Shown here: positions 54,139 through 61,471 of the stretch, piece by piece | How positions within the stretch are numbered: position 1 is the stretch's first letter | How the letters are laid out: the number at the start of each line of letters is the position of its first letter | Assembly (NCBI RefSeq): GCF_003852425.1 | Contig: NZ_QAJN01000001.1 | Span: 124,001-188,000 of the forward strand | Direction of reading: 5' to 3' | Length of the DNA stretch: 64,000 nt | From: Paucibacter sp. KBW04 | GTDB lineage: Bacteria > Pseudomonadota > Gammaproteobacteria > Burkholderiales > Burkholderiaceae_C | Notes under the pieces: model-generated | What the model was told of the DNA's origin: nothing | The model's input: only the letters and a program-made list of their open reading frames with translations | The model's database searches: none | Position numbers and translations under genes: made by a program

Positions 54139-55776
54139 ATGATTTTGGATAAAGACGGCGAACCGATGACGCAAGAGATTGCGAGCATCACACGCGACCC
54201 GCACCGCGTCTTCTTTGGTGGCGTGCAGTTCAACGAAGACGACACGATCAAGGCGCGTGGCGGCTCCAAAGGCCTGAAGATTTATCAGGAGCTGAAGCGT
54301 GATGCGCACGCGGGGGCTGTGCTCGCCAAGCGCAAGCTGGCCGTGACCAGTCGCACTTGGGTAGTGAACGCAGCGAGTGAGAAGCCAGCCGATAAGGCGG
54401 CGGCCGAGCTGGTGACCAAGGCACTGCAACACCTCAAGTTCAACAACATTTGCAAGCGCCTGCTGGAAGCAAACCTGAATGGCTTTCAACCCAGCGAGAT
54501 TTTGTGGGAGGTACGTGACGGCCTGGTATTGCCCAAGACGATCAAGGCGCGCGACCCACGCCGCTTCACCTTCGGCCTGCAGGATGAGCTGCGCCTGCTG
54601 ACCCGAGAGAACCTGCTGCAAGGCGAGGTGATGCCTGCACGCAAGTTCATCGTGCATCGCAGGGGTGCCGACGATGACAGCCCCTTTGGCGCAGGGCTGG
54701 GCTCCATGCTGTATTGGCCCGTGTTCTTCAAGCGCAATGGCATCACGTTCTGGCTGACCTTCGCCGATAAATTCGGTGCCCCAACAGCCCTGGGCAAGTA
54801 TCCGGCTGGCGCGCAGAAGGATGAGCAGAAGAAGCTGCTGGGGGCTCTTGCTGCGATCAGCCGGGATGCGGGCGTGATCATTCCCGAAGGGATGGCGATT
54901 GAACTGATTGAAGCCTCGCGCAGTGGCTCGGTGGATACCTATGAAAAGCTGGTCCGCTATATGGACGAGCAGATCAGCAAGGCCGTGCTGGGCGAGACGA
55001 TGAGTACCACGGCCGCGAGCGCGGGCTTGGGCTCTAACCAAGCCAACGTGCAGAACGATGTGCGGCTTGAAGTGGCGATGGATGACGCCAATGAGCTGGA
55101 CGAGACGCTGAACGACACCTTGGTTCGTTGGATCGTTGAATACAACATGCCGGGCGCTGGCCTGCCCAAGTTGGAGCATGTGTTTGATGAGCCCGAAGAC
55201 ACGGCCAAGCTGGCCGAGCGGGATTCAAAGCTATTTCAAATGGGCTTTGAGCCCAGCGAGCAGTACATCACCGAGACCTATGGCGAGGGATGGACGCGCA
55301 AGGCACCGCCATCTGTGTTAACTGCGCCTGTTCAGACCCAGGGTTACGCCGTTGACGCAGCGTTGGAAGCGGGCGCGGAAGACGAAGACACCAGGGGCGC
55401 CCGAGCCGATGACCCGGCAACCGCAGGTTTCGCTGAAGGATTGCCGCTTGGCAAGGCCTCCGCTCAACGGGCATTCAACCAGGCCCGGCAGGAAGCGATC
55501 CAAAGCGGTGCCGAGGAGCTGGCGGCCCAGTGGCAAGCGCTGATGCGAAAGCCGATGGAGGACTTGGTGAACCTGCTGGATGAAACGGGCGACCTGGTGC
55601 AGTTCCGTGAGCGACTCACTGGCCTGCTGCATGCCAAGCCTGATCCGGCCACGGTGGAGACGATTGCGCGGGCAACGTTTGCCGGGCATGTGATGGGGCG
55701 AGGGTTGGCGAAGCCGGTGGCAAAGAAGCCGGGCTTGATGGCCCGAGCCGTGAAAAAGCTGCTTGGAGACCAATAA
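54139..55776 (+). CDS. portal protein (Mu gp29, DUF935)
   Basis: 545 residues. It begins DKDGEPMTQEIASITRDPHR; the body has KRKLAVTSRTWVVNAASEKP, FKRNGITFWLTFADKFGAPT and KAVLGETMSTTAASAGLGSN, the DUF935 pattern. It forms the dodecameric DNA gate at the capsid vertex. It starts three bases after the terminase stop. Confidence 0.93.
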   Translation: MILDKDGEPMTQEIASITRDPHRVFFGGVQFNEDDTIKARGGSKGLKIYQELKRDAHAGAVLAKRKLAVTSRTWVVNAASEKPADKAAAELVTKALQHLKFNNICKRLLEANLNGFQPSEILWEVRDGLVLPKTIKARDPRRFTFGLQDELRLLTRENLLQGEVMPARKFIVHRRGADDDSPFGAGLGSMLYWPVFFKRNGITFWLTFADKFGAPTALGKYPAGAQKDEQKKLLGALAAISRDAGVIIPEGMAIELIEASRSGSVDTYEKLVRYMDEQISKAVLGETMSTTAASAGLGSNQANVQNDVRLEVAMDDANELDETLNDTLVRWIVEYNMPGAGLPKLEHVFDEPEDTAKLAERDSKLFQMGFEPSEQYITETYGEGWTRKAPPSVLTAPVQTQGYAVDAALEAGAEDEDTRGARADDPATAGFAEGLPLGKASAQRAFNQARQEAIQSGAEELAAQWQALMRKPMEDLVNLLDETGDLVQFRERLTGLLHAKPDPATVETIARATFAGHVMGRGLAKPVAKKPGLMARAVKKLLGDQ

Positions 55777-55778
55777 GC

Positions 55779-55964
55779 ATGAGCTATCGAGAAACCGACG
55801 AAGAGTGTCCAGGATGTGGAGCCAGTTCGGCTGACCGAAAGGGTAACAAGCCAGACGCTCCCCAAGGCCTGAGCGAGTGTCCTTGGTGTGGCGTTGAAAA
55901 GTGCTGCATGTGCGACATGGGCGATGACGTGGAGTGCGGGTCTTGCGACCTGGACGACGCATAG
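55779..55964 (+). CDS. 61-residue zinc-ribbon-like protein
   Basis: Nine Cys in 61 residues: CPGCG, CPWC, CCMCDMG and CGSC clusters suggest one or two zinc ribbons. It sits two bases after the portal gene. No Mu counterpart; role unknown. Confidence 0.65.
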   Translation: MSYRETDEECPGCGASSADRKGNKPDAPQGLSECPWCGVEKCCMCDMGDDVECGSCDLDDA

Positions 55965-55995
55965 CGCCGAACGACTTGAACAAAGGATCCTCTTG

Positions 55996-56286
55996 ATGCT
56001 ATTCCGAATGAAACCAATCACCGTTGAGGCTGTACGCATCGCAGATGCGATGCAGCACTCACGAGTTAGTTGGAGCAAGCTGCCCGGCTGGGTGCGTAAA
56101 GCCTATGAGGCGGGCAAGATTATTTTTGCGTCCAATGCCATCTCTATCGCGACGCCGCAAGGTCGCCTGGTGGGCCTGCGAAACGATTGGCTGATTCGGG
56201 GTATTGAAGGCGAGCTGTACCCTTGCAGCGCCGAAGTGTTCGCTCAAACATATGAGCCGGTCGAAGCCGAGGCCAGCGAGGTTTGA
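55996..56286 (+). CDS. small phage protein of the 'GELYPC' type
   Basis: 96 residues. FRMKPITVEAVRIADAMQHS, ending WLIRGIEGELYPCSAEVFAQ and TYEPVE, is a frequent small phage protein (PGDYG-like). Role unknown. It is inserted between portal and gp30, where Mu has none. Confidence 0.7.
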   Translation: MLFRMKPITVEAVRIADAMQHSRVSWSKLPGWVRKAYEAGKIIFASNAISIATPQGRLVGLRNDWLIRGIEGELYPCSAEVFAQTYEPVEAEASEV

Positions 56287-56289
56287 CGC

Positions 56290-57069
56290 ATGAGTGCCGA
56301 GCTGCGCTTTGACCTGGACCCGAAGAAGGCGATCGCCTTCTTTCGTGGCAAGGGTTACAGCACCTCGTTTGCCTGGCAGGAAATCTGGCAGTACGAGCAC
56401 GACGCCGCCTTCACGGTCGCCAAGATGATGAACGTCGACTTGCTACGCGATGTGCGAGCAGCGGTAGACAAGGCATTGGCCGAGGGCCAGACGTTTCATC
56501 AGTTCAAAGACGCTTTACAGCCCCGCATGCTGGAGGCCGGATGGTGGGGCCGAGCTGAGATGCCCGACCCGGCAACGGGTGAACTTAAAGAAGTGGAGCT
56601 GGGCAGCCCGCGCCGCCTGCGCACGATCTTTGAGACCAACATTCAAACCAGTTATGCGGCAGGTCAGTGGGCAGAGATTCAGCAGACAAAGGCAGATGCG
56701 CCCTACCTGATGTATGACGCCGTTCATGACGCACACACACGGCCAGAGCATGCGGCCTGGGACGGCACGGTGTTGCCTGCGGATGACCCGTGGTGGGAGA
56801 CGCACTACCCACCGAACGACTGGGGTTGCCGTTGCGGTGTGATCCAGCTGAGCGGCGATCAGGTCAAAGCGTTGGGCAAAGAGGTGGCTGACAAGGCCCC
56901 GCCGATGAAGATGCGTGAGTACACGAATCCGGCCACTGGTGAAGTGAGCCAGGTGCCACAAGGCATTGGCCCAGGTTGGGGTTATGCGCCCGGCTCAAGT
57001 CGAACGGATCTGGACCGCGACCGCGAGCTGCTGGTGCAGAAAGAAAAGGCCTTCCGCGATGGCAAGTAG
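56290..57069 (+). CDS. head morphogenesis protein (Mu gp30/F-like)
   Basis: 259 residues. SPRRLRTIFETNIQTSYAAG, AVHDAHTRPEHAAWDGTVLP and WWETHYPPNDWGCRCGVIQL are the hallmarks of the Mu F / SPP1 gp7 family. A minor head protein needed in prohead assembly. Confidence 0.92.
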   Translation: MSAELRFDLDPKKAIAFFRGKGYSTSFAWQEIWQYEHDAAFTVAKMMNVDLLRDVRAAVDKALAEGQTFHQFKDALQPRMLEAGWWGRAEMPDPATGELKEVELGSPRRLRTIFETNIQTSYAAGQWAEIQQTKADAPYLMYDAVHDAHTRPEHAAWDGTVLPADDPWWETHYPPNDWGCRCGVIQLSGDQVKALGKEVADKAPPMKMREYTNPATGEVSQVPQGIGPGWGYAPGSSRTDLDRDRELLVQKEKAFRDGK

Positions 57070-57658
57070 CGATGGCGTGAAGGTGGTCGACTCCGGCGTG
57101 CAGGCGGCGCTTGAAAAGCTGCGTCTGGGCCTGCCCTTGGGTGGGCGAATGAAGCCCACGTTTGAAGCAATGGGGCGTGTTCTGAAGACGGGTGCCCAGC
57201 TGCGGTTTCGGACTGCGACCGGGCCGGACGGAAAGGCCTGGGAGAAGAGCTGGCGGGCGAAGAACGAAGGTGGGCAAACGCTGAGTTTGACCAGGCGTCT
57301 TCGCAACTCGCTGGCCTATCAAGCGACCGAGAGCAGCGTGGCCGTTGGAACGAATGTGATCTATGCCGCGATCCACCAATTTGGTGGCGTGATTCGGGCC
57401 AAGGCTGGACCGTTCTTGTCGATCCCGGTGACGCCTGCGGCGCGGGCTGCTGGGAGCCCGCGAAACATGACAGGCCTGCACGTCGTTCAGTCGCTCAAAG
57501 GTCAGTTCATGTTGGTGGATGACAAGGGTGTAACGCAGTACCTGCTCAAGAAGCAGGTGACGATTCCGGCACGGCCATTTTTGGGCGTGTCGGATGGCGA
57601 TCAGAAAGAGCTACTCAGCATCGCTGAGAAGCACTTGCAAGCAACCTGGAAAAGATAA
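57059..57658 (+). CDS. virion morphogenesis protein (Mu gpG-like)
   Basis: 199 residues. GRVLKTGAQLRFRTATGPDG, WEKSWRAKNEGGQTLSLTRR followed by LRNSLAY, NVIYAAIHQFGGVI and TIPARPFLGVSDGDQKEL fit the phage virion morphogenesis (gpG) family. Overlaps the preceding gene by 11 bases. Confidence 0.9.
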   Translation: MASSDGVKVVDSGVQAALEKLRLGLPLGGRMKPTFEAMGRVLKTGAQLRFRTATGPDGKAWEKSWRAKNEGGQTLSLTRRLRNSLAYQATESSVAVGTNVIYAAIHQFGGVIRAKAGPFLSIPVTPAARAAGSPRNMTGLHVVQSLKGQFMLVDDKGVTQYLLKKQVTIPARPFLGVSDGDQKELLSIAEKHLQATWKR

Positions 57659-58290
57659 TGCCTGACGTTGTTATTTCTGCTGAAAAGCTGCTGAAGTTTG
57701 CGCCTCGAATTCGGAATCCTTCGCTGCACGCGCAGGCACTGGAATCGGCACGGCTGGCAAGTTCGGTGACGACACCCAGGCGGCTGTGGCACTTGATGGG
57801 CCAAGTGTTTGTGGAGACAGCTGGCTTTACATCCTTTGAAGAAGACCTCAACTACAAGACACCGCAGCGCCTGCTGGAAATGTTCCGTGCTGTGCGTGAT
57901 TTGAAGGATGCCGAGGCTCTGATCGCGCGCGGGCCTGAGGCGATTGCTAACCGGGTCTATGCCAACCGCCTGGGCAACGGCCCGGAGGACAGCGGTGATG
58001 GTTGGTGGTATCGCGGATCAGGCTATCTGCAGCTGACCGGCCAGGACAATTTCTGGGCGATTGGTTTGGCCGTTGGTATGCCACTGGTGGAGAAGCCTGA
58101 TCTGGCGCGCGATCCTCCAACGGCTGCTGTAGTCGCGCTTAGGTTTTGGGACAGCAAACGGTGTTCGGCATTGGCTGACCGAGATGACTCGGCTGGGATC
58201 ACACGCTTGATCAATGGTCCCAAGATGGTGGGCGCCAAGGAACGCCGGGCAGCAACGCTGCGGGCGATGGAGGTGTGGCTAACCCAATAA
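57658..58290 (+). CDS. GH19-type endolysin
   Basis: 210 residues of the glycoside hydrolase 19 (class I chitinase-like) fold: LWHLMGQVFVETAGFTSFEE holds the catalytic Glu (Glu53), DLNYKTPQRLLEMF follows, and ANRVYANRLGNG with WWYRGSGYLQLTGQDNF is the substrate groove. It cleaves the glycan strands of peptidoglycan. In Mu the lysozyme gene is next to the start of the late region; here it closes the packaging block, far from the holin. No signal peptide. Confidence 0.9.
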   Translation: MPDVVISAEKLLKFAPRIRNPSLHAQALESARLASSVTTPRRLWHLMGQVFVETAGFTSFEEDLNYKTPQRLLEMFRAVRDLKDAEALIARGPEAIANRVYANRLGNGPEDSGDGWWYRGSGYLQLTGQDNFWAIGLAVGMPLVEKPDLARDPPTAAVVALRFWDSKRCSALADRDDSAGITRLINGPKMVGAKERRAATLRAMEVWLTQ

Positions 58291-58298
58291 AAAAACAG

Positions 58299-58338
58299 GG
58301 CGACTTGCAAGGATGCGCTAACACCCTTGCAAGCCGCC
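58299..58338. repeat. inverted repeat between endolysin and methylase genes
   Basis: GGCGACTTGCAAGG and CCTTGCAAGCCGCC pair over 13 positions with one bulge-like mismatch. No T run on either side, so it is more likely an mRNA structure or protein site than a terminator. Confidence 0.5.
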
Positions 58339-58423
58339 AATCCGCTGATTGCGCAGCGAACCAACCAAGGCCCTGCTACCTCCCGGGAGGCGGGGCGAGT
58401 CTAACCGGATTGAGTTCGTGCAA

Positions 58424-59197
58424 ATGGCAAACCCAGTAATTCCTTGGATTGGTGGCAAGCGCCGCCTGGCAGACAAGATCCTGCCGCTGCTCGGTCAGGC
58501 CGAGCACAGTTGCTACGTTGAGCCCTTCTGTGGCGCAGCAGCTTTGTTCTTTATGAGAGAGCACCGCGTGAAGGTCGAGGTGCTCAATGACATCAATGGC
58601 GATCTGGTGAACTTGTATCGCGTGGTTCAGCACCACTTGGACGAGTTTGTGAGGCAGTTCAAATGGGCGTTGTCGAGCCGCCAGCTCTACGAGTGGGCGC
58701 AGATGACGAACCCCGAGACGCTGACCGATATCCAAAGGGCCGCACGGTTCTTCTACCTACAGAAGCTTGGCTTCGGTGGCAAGGTGCAGGGCCGAACGTT
58801 TGGCACGGCGACCACAACACCGGCCAGGCTGAACTTGCTGCGGATCGAGGAGGATCTGAGTGAGGTGCATCTGAGGCTTAACGGTGTCTTTGTGGAACAC
58901 CGAGCCTGGGACAAATGCGTGGTGCAGTACGACCGGCCGCACACATTCTTCTTCATGGATCCGCCTTACTTCGGCACCGAAGGTTATGGCGTGGAATTTG
59001 GCTTGGAGCAGTACGACCGAATGGCCGAGCTGATGCGCACGATGAAGGGCCGGGCTGTGGTGACCGTCAACGACGTGCCGGAGATGCGGGCGGCATTCAA
59101 GGGTTTTGTGATGCAGAGGGTGGGGATCACCTACTCGGTCGGCCAGGCCGCCAAGCGCAAGCCAACCGGGGAACTCATCATTCAGAACTGGCGCTGA
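58424..59197 (+). CDS. DNA adenine methylase (D12 class)
   Basis: 257 residues. PWIGGKRRLADKILPLLG and YVEPFCGAAALFF give the S-adenosylmethionine site, and FFMDPPYFGTEGY (residues 179-182 DPPY) the catalytic motif of N6-adenine methyltransferases. It lies at the right end, where Mu carries mom, and probably protects phage DNA from restriction or marks it. The motif methylated cannot be read from the sequence; whether it is GATC is unknown. Confidence 0.88.
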   Translation: MANPVIPWIGGKRRLADKILPLLGQAEHSCYVEPFCGAAALFFMREHRVKVEVLNDINGDLVNLYRVVQHHLDEFVRQFKWALSSRQLYEWAQMTNPETLTDIQRAARFFYLQKLGFGGKVQGRTFGTATTTPARLNLLRIEEDLSEVHLRLNGVFVEHRAWDKCVVQYDRPHTFFFMDPPYFGTEGYGVEFGLEQYDRMAELMRTMKGRAVVTVNDVPEMRAAFKGFVMQRVGITYSVGQAAKRKPTGELIIQNWR

Positions 59198-59307
59198 TCG
59201 GCGGGAAATTCGCCCCGTGGCGCGTCGAAAGCGGGGGGTAGCACCTCCTGCCTTGCCAGGGTGAAAAAATTGCCCTGGTGGGCGTTCTAAGAGGTCGCCC
59301 TTGGCAC

Positions 59308-59354
59308 CTGAACCGTTGCGACGCGCCACAGTTGGCGCAACGGTTCAGTTTTTT
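59308..59354 (+). terminator. terminator at the end of the rightward phage transcript
   Basis: CTGAACCGTTGCG and CGCAACGGTTCAG form a perfect 13-bp stem, followed by six T. It keeps phage transcription from running into the host gene fragment. Confidence 0.93.
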
Positions 59355-59404
59355 GCTGGTTTGGCCTCTTCATGGGCAGCCATACGCCTTGGGCATCTAA
59401 AACA

Positions 59405-59685
59405 GCAACACTTCGTCGCAACACTTCAGCGGCAACTGTCCTGAGGTGACAAACTCGCTGCAAATCGCCATTCATGGCGATTCGTTGGGGCTTTGGGGCT
59501 GGTTTGAACCTCGCAACAGTTACCGCATCGGTGCCGAAGTGTTGCGTCAGACCAATTGGCGGCGAAGTGTTGCGCTTTACTTCACCTCTAATCCTGCTAA
59601 GTCCCTGATTCTTTTGGCCTTCCCGGGCCTTCCCACCTTTTCCCGGCCCTTCCCATATCCCCCCTAGACCATGTGCTGGTTCACA
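59405..59685. repeat. prophage right end with transposase-site-like repeats
   Basis: Four copies of CGAAGTGTTGCG or close relatives: two as GCAACACTTC(G) at 59405-59415 and 59418-59428, two as CGAAGTGTTGCG at 59534-59546 and 59562-59574 (28 bases apart). Between the last two lies the inverted copy of the left-end 17-mer (59544-59560). The last 100 bases are a pyrimidine-rich tract with repeated CCTTCCC and CCGGGCC, ending TTCACA. No gene is present in this 490-base stretch beyond the methylase. Confidence 0.7.
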
Positions 59686-59690
59686 GTAGG
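59686..59690. repeat. prophage target-site duplication, right copy (GTAGG)
   Basis: Directly follows the phage ...TTCACA end and equals the five bases before the left end. Confidence 0.93.
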
Positions 59691-60879
59691 TGGGCTCGGC
59701 CTGCTCAGTCTTGGCGATACGCAGATTGGCGCGGTGCTGGCTGTTGATGTTCCAGTCCAACTTCAGCAGGTAGTCCTTCACCGTCACTTCGGTGCCGGTG
59801 GCCTCGGAGTTGCCGATGTCGATGCCGTAGCCTTTGGCCACGGCCTGGGCCGCAGCGATCTGGGCGGGGGTGATGCCCACATTGGTCATGGCGCTGCCGA
59901 CAGGGCCGAAGGTGGGGGCCGCGCGGGTGCTCTTGAAGTCTTCGTAGGAAGCGAAGAAGAACAGCTTGTCCTTGATGATGGGGCCGCCCAGGGTGAAGCC
60001 CTTGGTGTCTTCCTTGAACGCCGGTGCGTCGTAGTAGCTTTCGTCGGTGCGATTGAAACGCTTGCCCGAGAGCTTGTCGTCACGGTAGACGTAGTAAACA
60101 CTGCCCTTGATCTCGTTGGTACCCGACTTGGTCACGGCGTTGATATTGGCGCCGGTATAGCCTTGTTGGGTGACGTCGAAGTTAGACAGGTTCACCTGCA
60201 CGGCTTCGATGGCATCGATGGAGATCGGCTGCTTGATGGTGGGCAGGTTGTTGCCCTCCAGGCCGAAGGTGTCGTTGGTACGCACACCGTCGATCGTGAT
60301 GGTGTTGAAGCGAGCGTTCTGGCCCAAGGCCGAAATCTCGCCGCGTTCCTTGTCGGTCTGCGCCAGGCGGGGGTCGATACGAGCGTAGTCTTGCAGGCTG
60401 CGGGCAATCGAAGCGTAGGCGTCCAGCTCCTTGCGGCTGACCGCCGTGTTGGCACCCATATTGCCGTTATTGATCTTCAAGCCTGCCGAGTTGGTGCCGG
60501 TCACCACCACGGTAGACAGCACATTGGCGCCCAGGGTGATGTCCAGGCTGAGGCTTTCTGCCAGCTGCAAATAGATGTCGTTGCGCACATCCTTTTCTGC
60601 GCCCTTGCTCACCGTGACGGTGTAGGGGCCGCCCACGCGCAGGCCGCGGGTGGAGTAACGGCCTTCGTTGTCCGTCACCAGATTGTTCACCGAGCCCGAC
60701 TCGCGGTGCAGGATGGTGACGCTAGCGCCAGCCACCGGCTTGCCCTCGGCCGTCAACACGCGGCCGCCGATGGCGGCCGTGGTGTTCTGTGCCATCGCGG
60801 GTGCGGCCGCAACAATGGCGACCGCCACGCTGAGCGCGGTTCTAGAAAAAATTGAAAACCCTGAATCGTGCCTGTTCAT
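59686..60879 (-). pseudogene. oar: Oar-type TonB-dependent receptor, 5' part (split by the prophage)
   Basis: 398 codons: signal peptide (TALSVAVAIVAAAPAMA, then QNTTA), a carboxypeptidase-like regulatory domain (AIGGRVLTAEGKPVAGASVT), then the plug (ALGQNARFNTITIDGVRTND; NAVTKSGTNEIKGSVYYVYR) and the first barrel strands up to KTEQAEPTY. GAGGAG lies seven bases before the ATG. Beyond the junction the frame stays open for 132 phage-derived codons, so a truncated receptor with a foreign tail may be made. It has no complete barrel. Confidence 0.93.
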
Positions 60880-61471
60880 GTCGAATGCTCCTCAAAGCGA
60901 ACACGTAAAAACGCCAAAACCAAAACTTCTGATCCCAGCGCAAGGGGCAAACGTTTGCCGTCCGCCATCTCTGCGCTGAAAACCTACAAACTGCGCTGCG
61001 CTCAAATTGCCAAGCGCGCTCTCGATGTTTTTGTCGAAACTCTTCAAAAGCACTCTCCACCCCTGGCGCCAACGTTTGCGGGCGTTGGCTTCAAGGCAAA
61101 AACAGGTGCGAATCTCGGGAGTTTTTTGTCTCAGGTCGCCGGGCGGGGCAGGTGAGCAGGGCATTTTTTGACTGGCTCGCCTGTTGTTTCGCTCGACTTC
61201 CACTGGCTTACTTTAGGGCGGGGGTCAATCTTTCTGACCCCGTGCTTTACCCAAGCGACACCAAATGAAATCTGGACATTTGTAATTTTCATTTAGGAAT
61301 ATGCAAGTTCGGTGACACATTCGAGGCCGGATGAGGGTTGTCGCGCCAAGGCGACAGTCAAGCCCTGAGCACGGGCTTGAGGGCTTGGCAAGGCGGGCGA
61401 CAGGTGCTTTCTGCCAGCGTTAAGATCCGCCGCCCCTTGCCATCGTCGGCCCCAGCCCCTCGGAGATTTCT
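60880..61471. promoter_or_regulatory. 592-base upstream region with two LacI-type operators
   Basis: Divergent region between the receptor gene and the nucleotidase gene. GGCAAACGTTTGCC at 60946-60959 is a perfect 14-bp palindrome; CGCCAACGTTTGCG at 61067-61080 is a near match, with centres 121 bases apart. Both centre on the CG of AACGTT, the form bound by LacI-family regulators. A hairpin GGGGTCA/TGACCCC lies at 61221-61241. No gene is seen here. Confidence 0.6.

Larger units (their letters stand above)
20293..59685. mobile_element. complete Mu-like transposable prophage (39.4 kb)
   Basis: Bounded by TGT...ACA ends and a 5-bp target duplication. It encodes a DDE transposase with its ATPase partner, GemA, a Mor-like activator, the Mu gp27-gp30/G packaging set and the Mu I-to-gp48 capsid and contractile tail set. 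No frameshifted or missing essential module is visible apart from spanins and a Gam homologue, which I could not recognise. The order of modules differs from Mu: the immunity switch and A gene lie about 20 kb from either end. Confidence 0.96.

Noticed and set aside
59582-59585. Alternative right end of the prophage at ...GCTTTACTTCA, where sequence like the left tip occurs
   Set aside because: It gives no target duplication and leaves 100 bases of non-coding DNA in the receptor. The end at 59685 gives GTAGG on both sides and a perfect receptor frame.
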